Assembly (NCBI GenBank): GCA_001768195.1
Contig: MENI01000096.1
Coordinates: 1-64,000 of the forward strand
Direction of reading: 5' to 3'
Length of the DNA: 64,000 bases
Source: Bacteroidetes bacterium GWA2_40_15
Lineage (GTDB): Bacteria; Bacteroidota; Bacteroidia; Bacteroidales; VadinHA17
Shown here: one piece after another, positions 1 to 9,037 of the stretch
How positions within the stretch are numbered: the stretch's first letter is position 1
Layout: every line of letters begins with the position of its first letter
Notes under the pieces: model-generated
Database searches by the model: none
What the model saw: the letters and a program-made list of their open reading frames with translations, nothing else
What the model was told of the DNA's origin: nothing
Program-made: the position numbers and the translations under genes

Positions 1-69
1 CATTGGGGTAAGGGTTTCAGACTTGAAAAGTCCCTCCTCACCATTTATTAAAGTTCTGATAAATCTCAT
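1..69 (-). CDS. N-terminus of a protein running off the window, probably oxidase subunit I
   Basis: An ATG at 69 opens a frame of 23 codons that stays open to the window edge (it begins MRFIRTLINGEEGLF). It starts 37 bp after the stop of the subunit II-like gene and reads the same way, so the two are probably co-transcribed. Heme-copper oxidase and NO reductase loci often encode subunit II followed by subunit I, which makes subunit I the natural guess. The fragment is too short to confirm a family. Confidence 0.4.
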   Translation of the reverse strand, partial: MRFIRTLINGEEGLFKSETLTPM

Positions 70-105
70 AACTGTAGAATTTATTGATTTGTAAATAGTC
101 GAATA

Positions 106-669
106 TTAATTTGTTGGGTTGGCAGGAATAACTTCCACCGCATCTTTTTTGATCATAAAGACACCTTTCGGTCCCGAATATTCTGTTGAACGTATTGTAT
201 ATACTCCTTCACGATCGAAATGCCATAAAAGATCATTTCTGTGTCCGGGTACCACCTGCATCTGGAACATCATGGTGTTATCGCTCCTGAACAAACCAAA
301 ACCATATGTAAGGTCTTCAGACTGCACGTCGAAAAGGACTTTATCATTAACATTGATTACAAGCTTGTCTGACGGAAGATAGAACTGATGATCTTTTACT
401 GTTATCACAAACGTTTTGTCAGGTTTGTAATCCGACCTGTTCAGATCCATCTCCACCCAGGGGATTGTATTGTAGGTAATTATATGAAGTGAGACACCCA
501 GTATAGTCAGAAACCCGACAAACGTATAGAATATTGCAGGTTTAACTGCAAGGCCTTTTCCTTTGCCTGTAACCTTAATTGCGAACCAGGCCACAAACAG
601 AATGATGACCAGGCAATAGAATGTATATGCCAGGGTCTGTCCTGTTAAAACAACTTTTGAGTCAACCAT
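106..669 (-). CDS. Cytochrome c oxidase subunit II-like cupredoxin protein without CuA ligands
   Basis: This 187-residue protein has two membrane helices (about residues 13-33 and 44-66) followed by a periplasmic cupredoxin-like domain (about 85-180), the layout of heme-copper oxidase subunit II. In ordinary subunit II the CuA site needs two Cys, two His and a Met in the last third. Here the matching stretch reads YTIRSTEYSGPKGVFMI: both cysteines are replaced (S and S) and the usual His and Met positions are changed. No copper centre can form, so it cannot accept electrons from cytochrome c in the usual way. CuA-less subunit II relatives are known from quinol oxidases and some NO reductases. 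The broken Rrf2 gene lies just upstream and the presumed subunit I just downstream. The fold assignment is likely; the substrate is open. Confidence 0.7.
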   Translation of the reverse strand: MVDSKVVLTGQTLAYTFYCLVIILFVAWFAIKVTGKGKGLAVKPAIFYTFVGFLTILGVSLHIITYNTIPWVEMDLNRSDYKPDKTFVITVKDHQFYLPSDKLVINVNDKVLFDVQSEDLTYGFGLFRSDNTMMFQMQVVPGHRNDLLWHFDREGVYTIRSTEYSGPKGVFMIKKDAVEVIPANPTN

Positions 670-746
670 AAAACTTTTTTTTAGATAAATAAATAATTTA
701 CAGATAATTAGTTAAAGGGTATTTTTAAAATGCACAAAATCTATTT

Positions 747-1145
747 TTATTTTATAATAAGGTTAGCTAACGATGTTTCCCTCAGTATCTTAATAATGTT
801 TTTCCTTGAATCATCCCACAAATCATGGATTGCGCATTTGTTATCAAAAGGACATGTTTGAAATCCAAGTACACATTTATTAAAACCTTCAAGACCTTCA
901 GTTATCTCAATAATGTCAGCGATATAGATCGTACTAACATCCCGTGCTAATTCGAACCCTCCCCTTCGGCCTCGTGTGCTATTTATTAAACCATTTTTTG
1001 AAAGTTTTGAGAGTATCTGCCGCAAATATTGATATGGAATATCCAATTGTGAATGGAGGAAGTCGGCTTACATATTCTCATCACTGTGGTTAGCCATATA
1101 TGATAATATATTGAGTGAGTAGGATGTGGTTTTACTGAAATTCAT
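747..1145 (-). pseudogene. Rrf2-family regulator (NsrR/IscR-like) with in-frame TAA
   Basis: The reading frame starts with ATG at 1145 and gives the classic Rrf2 beginning MNFSKTTSYSLNILSYMA, but codon 26 (1070-1068) is TAA. The same frame then continues without interruption as ADFLHSQLDIPYQYLRQILSKL, through the wing (STRGRRGGF) to a cysteine cluster C-x6-C-x5-C, which in NsrR/IscR relatives binds an Fe-S cluster. Restoring the one codon gives a normal length of about 133 residues. Translation from a downstream TTG would lack the first helices of the winged helix domain. The gene sits upstream of an oxidase or NO-reductase-like locus, the usual place for an NO-sensing Rrf2 repressor. Either a true pseudogene or a base error. 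Confidence 0.8.
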
Positions 1146-1468
1146 AATATGATACCTCTTTATATCATTTAATGCAAAAATATTCAATAATTTTTAGCCA
1201 GCAAGTTTATTGTTAATTATTTCACAGATAAATTTTCAGAAAGAATTATATCCATTGAGAAATCACAGAATTGGTGAAAATTAGCCAGTGCAAATTGATA
1301 GTCCCAGGAAAATAAGTTGTTTGATATGAATAATAAGTGTACGCTAATTCGCTTGATTTGGTCAAGCTTGTCAAGTTTTGAAAGCATCCTCTATTTCCAA
1401 CATAAGTGTGAAATCACCAAGGGAAGAAGCTGATTTTCGTAATAAATATTAAAATTTATTTGAAAATA

Positions 1469-1501
1469 CTTGCACGGATCAAAAATATTGTTTTATCTTT
1501 G
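1469..1501 (+). promoter_or_regulatory. Bacteroidota-type promoter of the cupin gene
   Basis: The -7 box TATCTTTG at 1494-1501 is an exact match to the Bacteroidota consensus TAnnTTTG. A -33-like CTTG lies at 1469-1472, 21 bases upstream. The palindromic operator at 1504-1517 begins three bases downstream, over the expected transcription start. The rest of the interval 1146-1552 shows no gene. Confidence 0.6.
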
Positions 1502-1503
1502 CG

Positions 1504-1517
1504 AGTGAATATTCACT
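1504..1517. promoter_or_regulatory. Palindromic operator, probable TetR binding site
   Basis: AGTGAATATTCACT is a perfect 14-bp palindrome directly after the -7 box of the cupin promoter, and is followed by AAC. The same half-sites recur at 2596-2617 upstream of the efflux operon. A TetR-family gene lies between the two sites, so it is the likely regulator of both. Confidence 0.6.
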
Positions 1518-1552
1518 AACTTTAATTGTTAACCTTAAAATAGCATATTAAA

Positions 1553-1891
1553 ATGAAAATTACAAAATACCAAATTCAGGAAATAAAAGATACTCCTCAT
1601 AAGATAGATGTCAGGGAGATGTATAATAAAGAATCGGCCCAGGCAATGCTGATGGTATTAAAACCTGGTGAAAGTTTGAAACCGCATAAAACACCTGTAG
1701 ATGTATTCTTCTTCATCGTTGAAGGCCATCCGACAATCCATATTGGGAATGAAAGCGAAGTTTGCGAGGCAGACACACTTATTGAAAGCCCGGCCGATAT
1801 TGTACATTATATAAGCAATGCATCTGATAGCTTAGCCAGAATTCTTGTTGTAAAAGCGCCACGACCAGTAAGTTTGACTAAAGTGCTTTAA
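1553..1891 (+). CDS. Small cupin-domain protein
   Basis: This is a 112-residue single-domain cupin. Residues about 35-100 hold the two cupin motifs in a reduced form: GESLKPHKTPVDVFFFIVEG and the later SPADIVHYISN, with His residues available for a metal. Proteins of this size can act as small-molecule sensors or isomerase-like enzymes; the substrate cannot be told. It lies under a promoter with the same operator as the efflux operon downstream, so it is probably induced together with the pump and may handle the exported compound. The start has no Shine-Dalgarno sequence, as is usual in the phylum. Confidence 0.75.
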   Translation: MKITKYQIQEIKDTPHKIDVREMYNKESAQAMLMVLKPGESLKPHKTPVDVFFFIVEGHPTIHIGNESEVCEADTLIESPADIVHYISNASDSLARILVVKAPRPVSLTKVL

Positions 1892-1952
1892 AAATCATAC
1901 AAAATAGTAGAAAATAATCCCTAAATATTTACGATAAAAAATTTATACATAA

Positions 1953-2540
1953 ATGGAAATTACTCCTCGTCAATTTGAGATTATTGAAGCCGCCGGCAGA
2001 ATACTTACAGCATCAGGCGTAAGCGGTTTGACCATAAAAAATCTGGCTAAAGAAATGCAATTCTCCGAAAGTGCTATCTACCGGCATTTTGCAAGCAAGG
2101 AGGAAATTATTGTTGCAATGCTTAATTTTTTAGCTGACAGTATTGACAGCAGATTAACAAATGTAATTACATCAACAGATCCGGAAGAAAATTTTAAAGT
2201 TTTATTCTCCGAGCAAATAAGCTTCTTTAAAAAGAATCCACATTTTGTTGTTGCCGTCTTCTCAGATGGACTAATGGAAGAAAGCCAGCTTATCAATGAA
2301 ACTCTCCTGAAATTAATGAATGTAAAAACGAAACACTTAATGCCATTAATAATGGAAGGGCAGCAAAAGGGAATATTTACAAATGCAATTACTACCGAAG
2401 AACTAATACATATTATTATGGGAACGTTCAAACTTCAGATGTTTAAATGGCGGATTGCAAATTTCCAATTTGACATAATCCGGAGCGGAGATAATATGGT
2501 ACAATCTATTCTTACGCTAATTAAAACTAAGCAAATATGA
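1953..2540 (+). CDS. TetR/AcrR-family transcriptional repressor
   Basis: This 195-residue protein has an N-terminal TetR helix-turn-helix (about residues 24-55, including LTIKNLAKEMQFSESAIYRHF) and an alpha-helical ligand domain after it. It is 61 bp downstream of the cupin gene and 109 bp upstream of the efflux operon, all on one strand. Matching palindromes flank it (1504-1517 and 2596-2617), as expected for a local repressor of an efflux system. The inducer is unknown. Confidence 0.85.
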   Translation: MEITPRQFEIIEAAGRILTASGVSGLTIKNLAKEMQFSESAIYRHFASKEEIIVAMLNFLADSIDSRLTNVITSTDPEENFKVLFSEQISFFKKNPHFVVAVFSDGLMEESQLINETLLKLMNVKTKHLMPLIMEGQQKGIFTNAITTEELIHIIMGTFKLQMFKWRIANFQFDIIRSGDNMVQSILTLIKTKQI

Positions 2541-2595
2541 GACAAACATTTACAAATTCAGTAGGCCAGTAGGCATAAAAAATTTTATTAATTAA

Positions 2596-2617
2596 AGTTA
2601 GTGAATGTTTACTAACT
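2596..2617. promoter_or_regulatory. Near-palindromic operator upstream of the efflux operon
   Basis: The core TTAGTGAATGTTTACTAA (2598-2615) is close to self-complementary and shares the half-site AGTGAAT/ACTAAC with the palindrome at 1504-1517. It lies 33 bp before the TolC start codon. It is probably the operator through which the TetR protein at 1953-2540 represses the pump. Confidence 0.6.
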
Positions 2618-2649
2618 ATTCAAAATAATAAATTAAAACAATCTGGAAA

Positions 2650-3993
2650 ATGGTTATTCAAAAGTACAAACTAAAAGAAAAGAGATTTAAAATAGTCCTA
2701 TTAATAGTGCTAATACTTATAATGAATATTACTGCACAGGCACAAACATTATCTCTTGAGCAATGCATTGATACTGCTTTAATTTACAACCGGAATATTA
2801 AGTTATCACAACAGGATGTAGATATTTCCACTGAAAAGAACAAGGAAATAAGAGGGAACCTGCTCCCAAAGCTTAATGGGATAGCCGACTATCGTTATTA
2901 TACTGATCTGCCTTATCAGTTAATGCCGGCAGCGGCTTTTGGCGGCCCCGAAGGTACATATAAGGAAGTTCAGTTTGGTGTACCGCAAAGCCTGAATGCC
3001 AATCTGCAGCTTGCCGTGCCCATTTTTAACAGCACGGCTTTAAATGCGATAAAAAGCACAAGAATAGCCACTGAACTGTCTGAAATTCAAAAGACAAAAA
3101 CAGATGAAGATGTGGTACTGGAAGTTTCGAATGCATACTATAATGCCCAGATTCTTTTAACACAGATAACATTCCTCGACAGTAATATTATTAACACAGG
3201 TAAACTGGTGAAAACAACCACTTTGTTAAACGAGCAGCAGATTGCGAAAGGAACAGATGTGGACAGGCTGAAATTACAGCTAGAGCAGGTCACTACGCAA
3301 AGAAGCACCGTATTTTCGCAGTATCAGCAGGTCTTAAATGCACTTAAATTTCTTATGGGAAAACCAATTTCAGATCCCATCGAAGTTTTACTAAACGAAA
3401 AATCTATAGTTGAAACAAATTTTCAATCGCAGATTACTACCGATATGCTACTTATTGATAAAAAAATAGAGTTTAATAATTCAGAGTTAAGTGGTATCAG
3501 AAATTTGAGATTACCTTCCCTGAGCGCCTATGGAGTATATGGAACAACTGGTTTTGGTACCACAGGGAGTAATAGCTTTTTCAATTTCCATCCGATAGGA
3601 TATGTCGGAGCCCAATTATCGGTTCCACTCTTTAATGGCAGGGTTACCCAACATAAGATCGCCGGTAAAAAGATAGAGATTATAAAATCAAATATTCAAA
3701 AAGAAATAGTGACCGAAAAATCAAAACTTGACCTTAAAAACGCCGAAATGCAATATGCACTTGCAACCAGGAATATTACTATGGTGAGTTCTCAAACAGA
3801 TCTGGCAAAAAAGATTTATGACAACACCGTGTTGCAAAACCAGCAAGGAGTTGCAAACATAACAGATTTGTTATTGGCTGATAATGCCCTTCGCGAAACA
3901 CAGCAAAACTATCTGGTTGCTTTGATCAATCTGCGCAGAGCAGAGTTAGAGTACAAAAGAGTAACAGGAAACCTGATTACAATTAAGAAATAA
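2650..3993 (+). CDS. TolC-family outer membrane efflux channel
   Basis: This 447-residue protein starts with a signal peptide (about residues 1-32, ending AQAQ), followed by LSLEQCIDTALIYN, the typical opening of an OEP repeat. Two long helical repeats follow with the usual pattern of small polar and hydrophobic heptads, and the second ends in LRRAELEYKRVTGNL, a common TolC ending. It forms the outer membrane tunnel of a tripartite pump together with the two genes downstream, which follow at spacings of 18 and 12 bp. Confidence 0.92.
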   Translation: MVIQKYKLKEKRFKIVLLIVLILIMNITAQAQTLSLEQCIDTALIYNRNIKLSQQDVDISTEKNKEIRGNLLPKLNGIADYRYYTDLPYQLMPAAAFGGPEGTYKEVQFGVPQSLNANLQLAVPIFNSTALNAIKSTRIATELSEIQKTKTDEDVVLEVSNAYYNAQILLTQITFLDSNIINTGKLVKTTTLLNEQQIAKGTDVDRLKLQLEQVTTQRSTVFSQYQQVLNALKFLMGKPISDPIEVLLNEKSIVETNFQSQITTDMLLIDKKIEFNNSELSGIRNLRLPSLSAYGVYGTTGFGTTGSNSFFNFHPIGYVGAQLSVPLFNGRVTQHKIAGKKIEIIKSNIQKEIVTEKSKLDLKNAEMQYALATRNITMVSSQTDLAKKIYDNTVLQNQQGVANITDLLLADNALRETQQNYLVALINLRRAELEYKRVTGNLITIKK

Positions 3994-4011
3994 AAACAAA
4001 GAATTAAAATC

Positions 4012-5067
4012 ATGAAGAAAACGATTATTTACACAGTGTTGGCATTAGCGTTAATAGCCATCGTGGTAATTCGCCTGAAAAGTAATAAAGAAACGACCTT
4101 AAACAGAGTTTATCACTATAATAAAGAAGAGGCCATTAATGTTCAGGCCATCACTTTAAACCCTGAAAGTGTTAACAACGATATTTCTTATCCGGGAACT
4201 TTTGAACCCAATAAAGAAACTAAAGTCAGCGCGGATATCCAGGGTAAGATTAACTCAGTTCTGGTGGATGTTGGCAGCATTGTCAAAAAAGGAGAAGCTT
4301 TAATTCAATTGGATAATGCCTTACTTAAGCTTCAATTGCAAACTGTTGAAATTCAAATTGAAGGTCTGGAAGCCGATGTAAACAGGTATACAGTACTTGC
4401 TCAAGCTGATGCTATTCAAGGTGTTCAATTAGAAAAGACAGAATTGGCTTTGAAATCGGCCCGGGTACAAAAAGCCACATTAATGGAGCAAATCAATAAA
4501 ACCAATATTATAGCTCCTTTTAGTGGGATTGTTACGGCTAAACTGACCGAAGAAGGTGCTTTTGCTGCACCGGGAATTCCATTGCTTCAAATTACTGATA
4601 TTTCTTTTTTAAAGTTTACTGTAAATGTCCCCGAAAACGAATTATATCAATTTAAACTAAATCAAATTTATACGCTTACAGCAGATGTGTATCCTGAAAC
4701 TGTATTGCCGGGGAAAGTTATTATGACCGGCAGTAAGGCCAATATGGGAAATAGTTTCCCTGTGCAGTTTTCAGTTAATAACACAGCAGACCTAAAGATC
4801 AAATCGGGGATGTTTGGGGAAGTGAATTTGAAAAACGATAGTGAAGCAAAATTTATTATCATACCAGCTTCTTCTATTGTTGGAACAAACATTCAACCAC
4901 AGGTTTATACTGTAAAAAACGGTAAAGCTATTCTGAAAAATATCACCATTTCAACCAGGTTTCAAAATAAAGCAGTGGTGTCAGATGGATTAATCGAAGG
5001 TGATGTGATTATAACCAATGGATTTATTAACCTGTTTAACGGGGCAAATGTGTCAGTCAGCAATTAA
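4012..5067 (+). CDS. RND efflux periplasmic adaptor (membrane fusion protein)
   Basis: This 351-residue HlyD/AcrA-like protein has an N-terminal membrane anchor (about residues 5-22). A first lipoyl half (VLVDVGSIVKKGEALIQLD, about 84-102) is followed by a helical hairpin (about 103-160) and the second lipoyl half (NIIAPFSGIVTAKLTEEGAFA), then a beta-barrel and a membrane-proximal domain. It bridges the RND pump and the TolC channel and is in one operon with both. Confidence 0.92.
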   Translation: MKKTIIYTVLALALIAIVVIRLKSNKETTLNRVYHYNKEEAINVQAITLNPESVNNDISYPGTFEPNKETKVSADIQGKINSVLVDVGSIVKKGEALIQLDNALLKLQLQTVEIQIEGLEADVNRYTVLAQADAIQGVQLEKTELALKSARVQKATLMEQINKTNIIAPFSGIVTAKLTEEGAFAAPGIPLLQITDISFLKFTVNVPENELYQFKLNQIYTLTADVYPETVLPGKVIMTGSKANMGNSFPVQFSVNNTADLKIKSGMFGEVNLKNDSEAKFIIIPASSIVGTNIQPQVYTVKNGKAILKNITISTRFQNKAVVSDGLIEGDVIITNGFINLFNGANVSVSN

Positions 5068-5079
5068 GAATTAAAAATC

Positions 5080-8000
5080 ATGAACATTACAAAAATATCA
5101 ATCAATCGCCCTTCTCTGATCATAGTTCTTTTCAGCGTAATTGCTCTATTGGGGATAATAGGCTTTAAAAACCTGGGGTATGAACTGTTACCTGACTTTA
5201 ATCAGCCGGTAGTTGTAATAAAGACAATGTATCCTGGTGCCGAACCCAATGAAGTGGAAACATCTGTCTCCAGAAAAATTGAAGATGCCTTGTCGAATCT
5301 CGAAGGAGTTGATTACCTGGAGACCAAGTCGATGCCCAATGCCTCTGTAATTATCGCCAACCTGAAATACGGGACGGATTTGAACATTGCCATGCAGGAT
5401 GCCCAGCGCTATATCGACAATATCCGCAAAGACCTGCCTGCCGATATTTTAAGCCCGGTAATGAGTAAGGTATCTCCAAACGATCTGCCCATCATTTCAA
5501 TAAGCGCAACAAGTAAGCTGCCTGCTACGGAGTTCTATCAAAAAATGAAAGATGATTATCTTCCACAGATCCAGCAATTAAAAGGAGTGGCAGAAATAAC
5601 CCTGCTTGGTGGCGAAGAAAGGGAAATCCAGGTTAAGGCAGATCAGGATAAACTTAAACTGTATAAAATATCACTTTCCCAGGTTGTGGAGGCTATTAAC
5701 CGCTCAGGAATTGATTTGCCCGCGGGCAAAGTGCAAACCGATAAAAAAAACAATTCAGTCCGTTTAACCGGTAAATTTTCAACAGTTAATGATATAATGA
5801 ATGTTCAGGTGGCTATGCCTGCACCGGGAATACCGGTATATGTAAAAGATGTTGCTGCCGTTATTGATGGTGTAAAGGAAATAAGTTCCGTAAGCAGGTA
5901 TAACGGAGTTAACGGAATTGGTCTGTTGTTGAAGAAACAAGGTGATGCCAATGCCGTGGATGTTTCAAAATTAGTTCATGCAAAACTTAAGCAAATTGAA
6001 AGTGCAAATTCAAAATACGATGTAAAATTTGATGTTGCCGATGATTCAACAGACATGACTATTGCAGCAGTAAATTCGGTGGTTGATGACCTTATTTTAG
6101 CGGTTATTTTAGTATCACTGGTAATGTTTTTGTTTTTAAGAAGTTACCGGAACTCTTTGATTGTTTTAATCGCAATTCCTACCTCATTAATTACCGCTTT
6201 TGCCGTGATGTGGCTGATGGGTTTCACCCTGAACCTGATGACCCTGCTGGCCATGTCGTTAATTATAGGAATACTTGTGGATGATGCCATTGTAATTCTG
6301 GAAAATATCCAGCGTCACCTGGATATGGGCAAAGAAAAAGGAGCTGCAGCACTTGAGGGACGTATGGAAATTGGTTTTTCAGCCATTTCAATTACACTGG
6401 TTGACGTGGTTGTATTCTTACCCATTCTGTTTTTGCAGGTATTTGTGGCCGATATGCTGAAACAATTTTCAATCGTGGTAATAACATCTACACTTACCAG
6501 CTTATTGGTAGGTTTTACCCTGGTGCCTTGGCTGGCTTCGCGGATTGGGAAGAAGGAAGACTTAAAACCAACCAACTTCATAAATCGATTTTTGCTTTGG
6601 TTTGAAAGACAATTAACAACATTTATTGACTGGTATGGCCGTCAGTTAGTATGGGTACTTAGCCATAAACTCATTTTTACCGGAATCGTGTTTTTTCTGT
6701 TGATAATGACTGTTGTGATAATGAAACAAGGCATTATAGGCAAAGAGATGATGTCGACAGGCGATCAGGGTAAGTTTCGTCTGAATCTGGAATATGATAA
6801 AACAACCACCGTACAGGAGAACAATATCAGGACTCAGAAAGTAGAAAACTTTATCCTGCAGCAACCTGAAGTGGCCACACTTTTCAGCAATATAGCCGGG
6901 CCAGGCACAGGAATTGGAAGTTTAGGGGTTGGCTCGGCCAATTTATCAGAATTTACAATTCAGTTGAAGACTGAAAAGGAAAGAAAAATCAAAACCGAGC
7001 CGTTTATGAAAACGCTCCGCGGGGAACTGAAAAAAGAGTTTCCGGGAGTTAACTTTTCTATGGCAGTTTTAGGCTTGCTGCCAAAACAGGCTCCCATCAA
7101 GATAACCCTGAGCGGAAGCGATCTGGCTTTGGTAATGAAAACAGGGAATGAACTGAAAGCCATAATTGAAAAAATACCGGGTGCCGATAATGTTCAGTTA
7201 TCAGTTGAAGAAGGAAGCCCTGAGTACAAGGTGATACCTGACAAAGACAGGATGCAGCGCCTGGGATTAACTACTGCATATGTCGGATTAAATTTAAGAG
7301 CTGCCTTCACAGGAAACGATGATGCCACACTTACCGAAAATGGGACAGAATATCCTGTCAGAATATGGCTGGATGACTTTGACCGGAAAAATTACGAAGA
7401 TGTACAACGTCTTTCCATCGTAAATCCAATGAACATACCCATCGAAGTTTCACAATTTGCAGAAGTCAGGCAGGATAATTCGCCTTCGTTGCTCGAAAGA
7501 TTAGACAGACAACCGTCAGTAACACTGACCTCCGAATCGTTTGGAAGACCCTCTGGCACTTTAGCCGATGAGGCAATAAGCTTTTTAAGAACACAACCAT
7601 TGCCTGAAGGTGTGAAATTGACCTGGGGTGCCGATATCAAAACTCAGAATGAAAGTTTTGGGGCTTTGGGTTCGGTTCTTCTAATCTCATTTATACTGAT
7701 ATACCTGATTATGGTTGCTCTCTATGATAGCTATGTTTATCCGTTTGTGGCATTATTTGCCATACCAGTGGCTGCCATCGGGGCTTTCCTTGCTTTAAAC
7801 TTATCATTAAACCACTTAACCCTGTTTGCACAACTCGGATTAATAATGCTTATGGGTCTGGTGACAAAAAATGCCATCCTGATTGTTGATTTTACAAATC
7901 AACTAAAAGCCCGTGGCGTACATTATAAAGAGGCGTTAATCATTGCAGGGAAGGAGCGTATGCGACCCATTTTAATGACAACACTTGCCATGTCAATAGG

Positions 8001-8175
8001 AATGTTGCCAATTGCATTAGCCAGTGGGACAGCCAGCGAATGGAAAAATGGACTGGCCTGGGTTATTATCGGAGGTTTGTTGTCATCAATGATCTTGACA
8101 GTTTATTTAGTACCAATGGTTTACTACGTTGTTGATACAATTAAAGAAAGAATTACAAAAAGAAATGGAAAATAA
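5080..8175 (+). CDS. RND efflux permease, AcrB/HAE1-like
   Basis: This 1031-residue protein has the RND layout of twelve membrane helices with two large periplasmic loops. TM4 carries the paired aspartates of the proton relay (GILVDDAIVILEN, about residues 399-400) and TM10 carries the matching lysine (GLVTKNAILIVDF, about 930), so the pump should be proton-driven and intact. It is the inner membrane component of the operon with the TolC and adaptor genes. Substrates cannot be read from the sequence; HAE1 members export drugs, bile salts and similar amphiphiles. Confidence 0.93.
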   Translation: MNITKISINRPSLIIVLFSVIALLGIIGFKNLGYELLPDFNQPVVVIKTMYPGAEPNEVETSVSRKIEDALSNLEGVDYLETKSMPNASVIIANLKYGTDLNIAMQDAQRYIDNIRKDLPADILSPVMSKVSPNDLPIISISATSKLPATEFYQKMKDDYLPQIQQLKGVAEITLLGGEEREIQVKADQDKLKLYKISLSQVVEAINRSGIDLPAGKVQTDKKNNSVRLTGKFSTVNDIMNVQVAMPAPGIPVYVKDVAAVIDGVKEISSVSRYNGVNGIGLLLKKQGDANAVDVSKLVHAKLKQIESANSKYDVKFDVADDSTDMTIAAVNSVVDDLILAVILVSLVMFLFLRSYRNSLIVLIAIPTSLITAFAVMWLMGFTLNLMTLLAMSLIIGILVDDAIVILENIQRHLDMGKEKGAAALEGRMEIGFSAISITLVDVVVFLPILFLQVFVADMLKQFSIVVITSTLTSLLVGFTLVPWLASRIGKKEDLKPTNFINRFLLWFERQLTTFIDWYGRQLVWVLSHKLIFTGIVFFLLIMTVVIMKQGIIGKEMMSTGDQGKFRLNLEYDKTTTVQENNIRTQKVENFILQQPEVATLFSNIAGPGTGIGSLGVGSANLSEFTIQLKTEKERKIKTEPFMKTLRGELKKEFPGVNFSMAVLGLLPKQAPIKITLSGSDLALVMKTGNELKAIIEKIPGADNVQLSVEEGSPEYKVIPDKDRMQRLGLTTAYVGLNLRAAFTGNDDATLTENGTEYPVRIWLDDFDRKNYEDVQRLSIVNPMNIPIEVSQFAEVRQDNSPSLLERLDRQPSVTLTSESFGRPSGTLADEAISFLRTQPLPEGVKLTWGADIKTQNESFGALGSVLLISFILIYLIMVALYDSYVYPFVALFAIPVAAIGAFLALNLSLNHLTLFAQLGLIMLMGLVTKNAILIVDFTNQLKARGVHYKEALIIAGKERMRPILMTTLAMSIGMLPIALASGTASEWKNGLAWVIIGGLLSSMILTVYLVPMVYYVVDTIKERITKRNGK

Positions 8176-8242
8176 AATGAAGAAAGTAATCTATCTCCCG
8201 GACACTTTATAAGGATGTGATTTACATTTATCAAATGATCCT

Positions 8243-9037
8243 ATGAGAATACTGCTTTTAATAATTGTATTAGTTTCTGTCTCCTGTACGGAATTGTTCG
8301 AGTATTCTCCCTATATCGTTGATTTTTCTCCGGAGAACAGTTCTGTAAATGCAAGTAATATTGAAAAGCTGAAAGGACAGACTACTGATAATACAATTAC
8401 AATTGCGGTGACAGGCGATACGCACCGGGCGTATGATGAAACAGCATCATTTGTCGACTATGTAAGCAGAATGCCACGGATTGACCTGGTGATACATACA
8501 GGCGACTTTGCTGATTTCGGTTTGCCGAAGCAGTATGAATGGATTAACAACATTTTACTTAAACTGAAAAGTCCCTGGTTTGTGACTGTTGGAAATCATG
8601 ACCTTGTCGGGAATGGCAGCTATGCCTATGAGAAGATGTTTGGAGATATGAATTTCAGCTTTATTTACAGCGCTGTAAAATTTATTTTCATAAATACAAA
8701 CAGCAGGGAATACAAATTTAATGGGTTAATACCTGACGTTAAATGGCTTGAAAACGAACTTAAGCCAGGAAGCGAATTTGAAAAAGCTGTAGTTGTTTTC
8801 CATACACCTCCATTTGATGACGATTTTGACAGTTCCCTTGAAACAGAATTTCATTCAACAGTATCCATGTATAGCAATGTATTGTTCACCCTGCACGGTC
8901 ATACTCACCGACATGAAATCCTGAGACCTTATCAGGATAGAATCCCCTATATAAACACTTATGGTATAAAGCAAAAAAGCTTTTATGTTATTCAAATCTC
9001 AAATGATGAATTCAATATTGAAACGGTGGTCTTTTAA
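8243..9037 (+). CDS. Calcineurin-like metallophosphoesterase, lipoprotein
   Basis: This 264-residue protein begins with a lipoprotein signal (LIIVLVSVSC, Cys at about 15). All metal-binding blocks of the calcineurin-like family are present in order: GDTH (about 58), GDF (about 87), GNHD (about 116), a lone H in FHTPP (about 186) and GHTH (about 218). It should be an active two-metal phosphoesterase on the outer face of a membrane. The substrate is unknown. The 3' end overlaps the next gene, which suggests co-expression. Confidence 0.85.
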   Translation: MRILLLIIVLVSVSCTELFEYSPYIVDFSPENSSVNASNIEKLKGQTTDNTITIAVTGDTHRAYDETASFVDYVSRMPRIDLVIHTGDFADFGLPKQYEWINNILLKLKSPWFVTVGNHDLVGNGSYAYEKMFGDMNFSFIYSAVKFIFINTNSREYKFNGLIPDVKWLENELKPGSEFEKAVVVFHTPPFDDDFDSSLETEFHSTVSMYSNVLFTLHGHTHRHEILRPYQDRIPYINTYGIKQKSFYVIQISNDEFNIETVVF

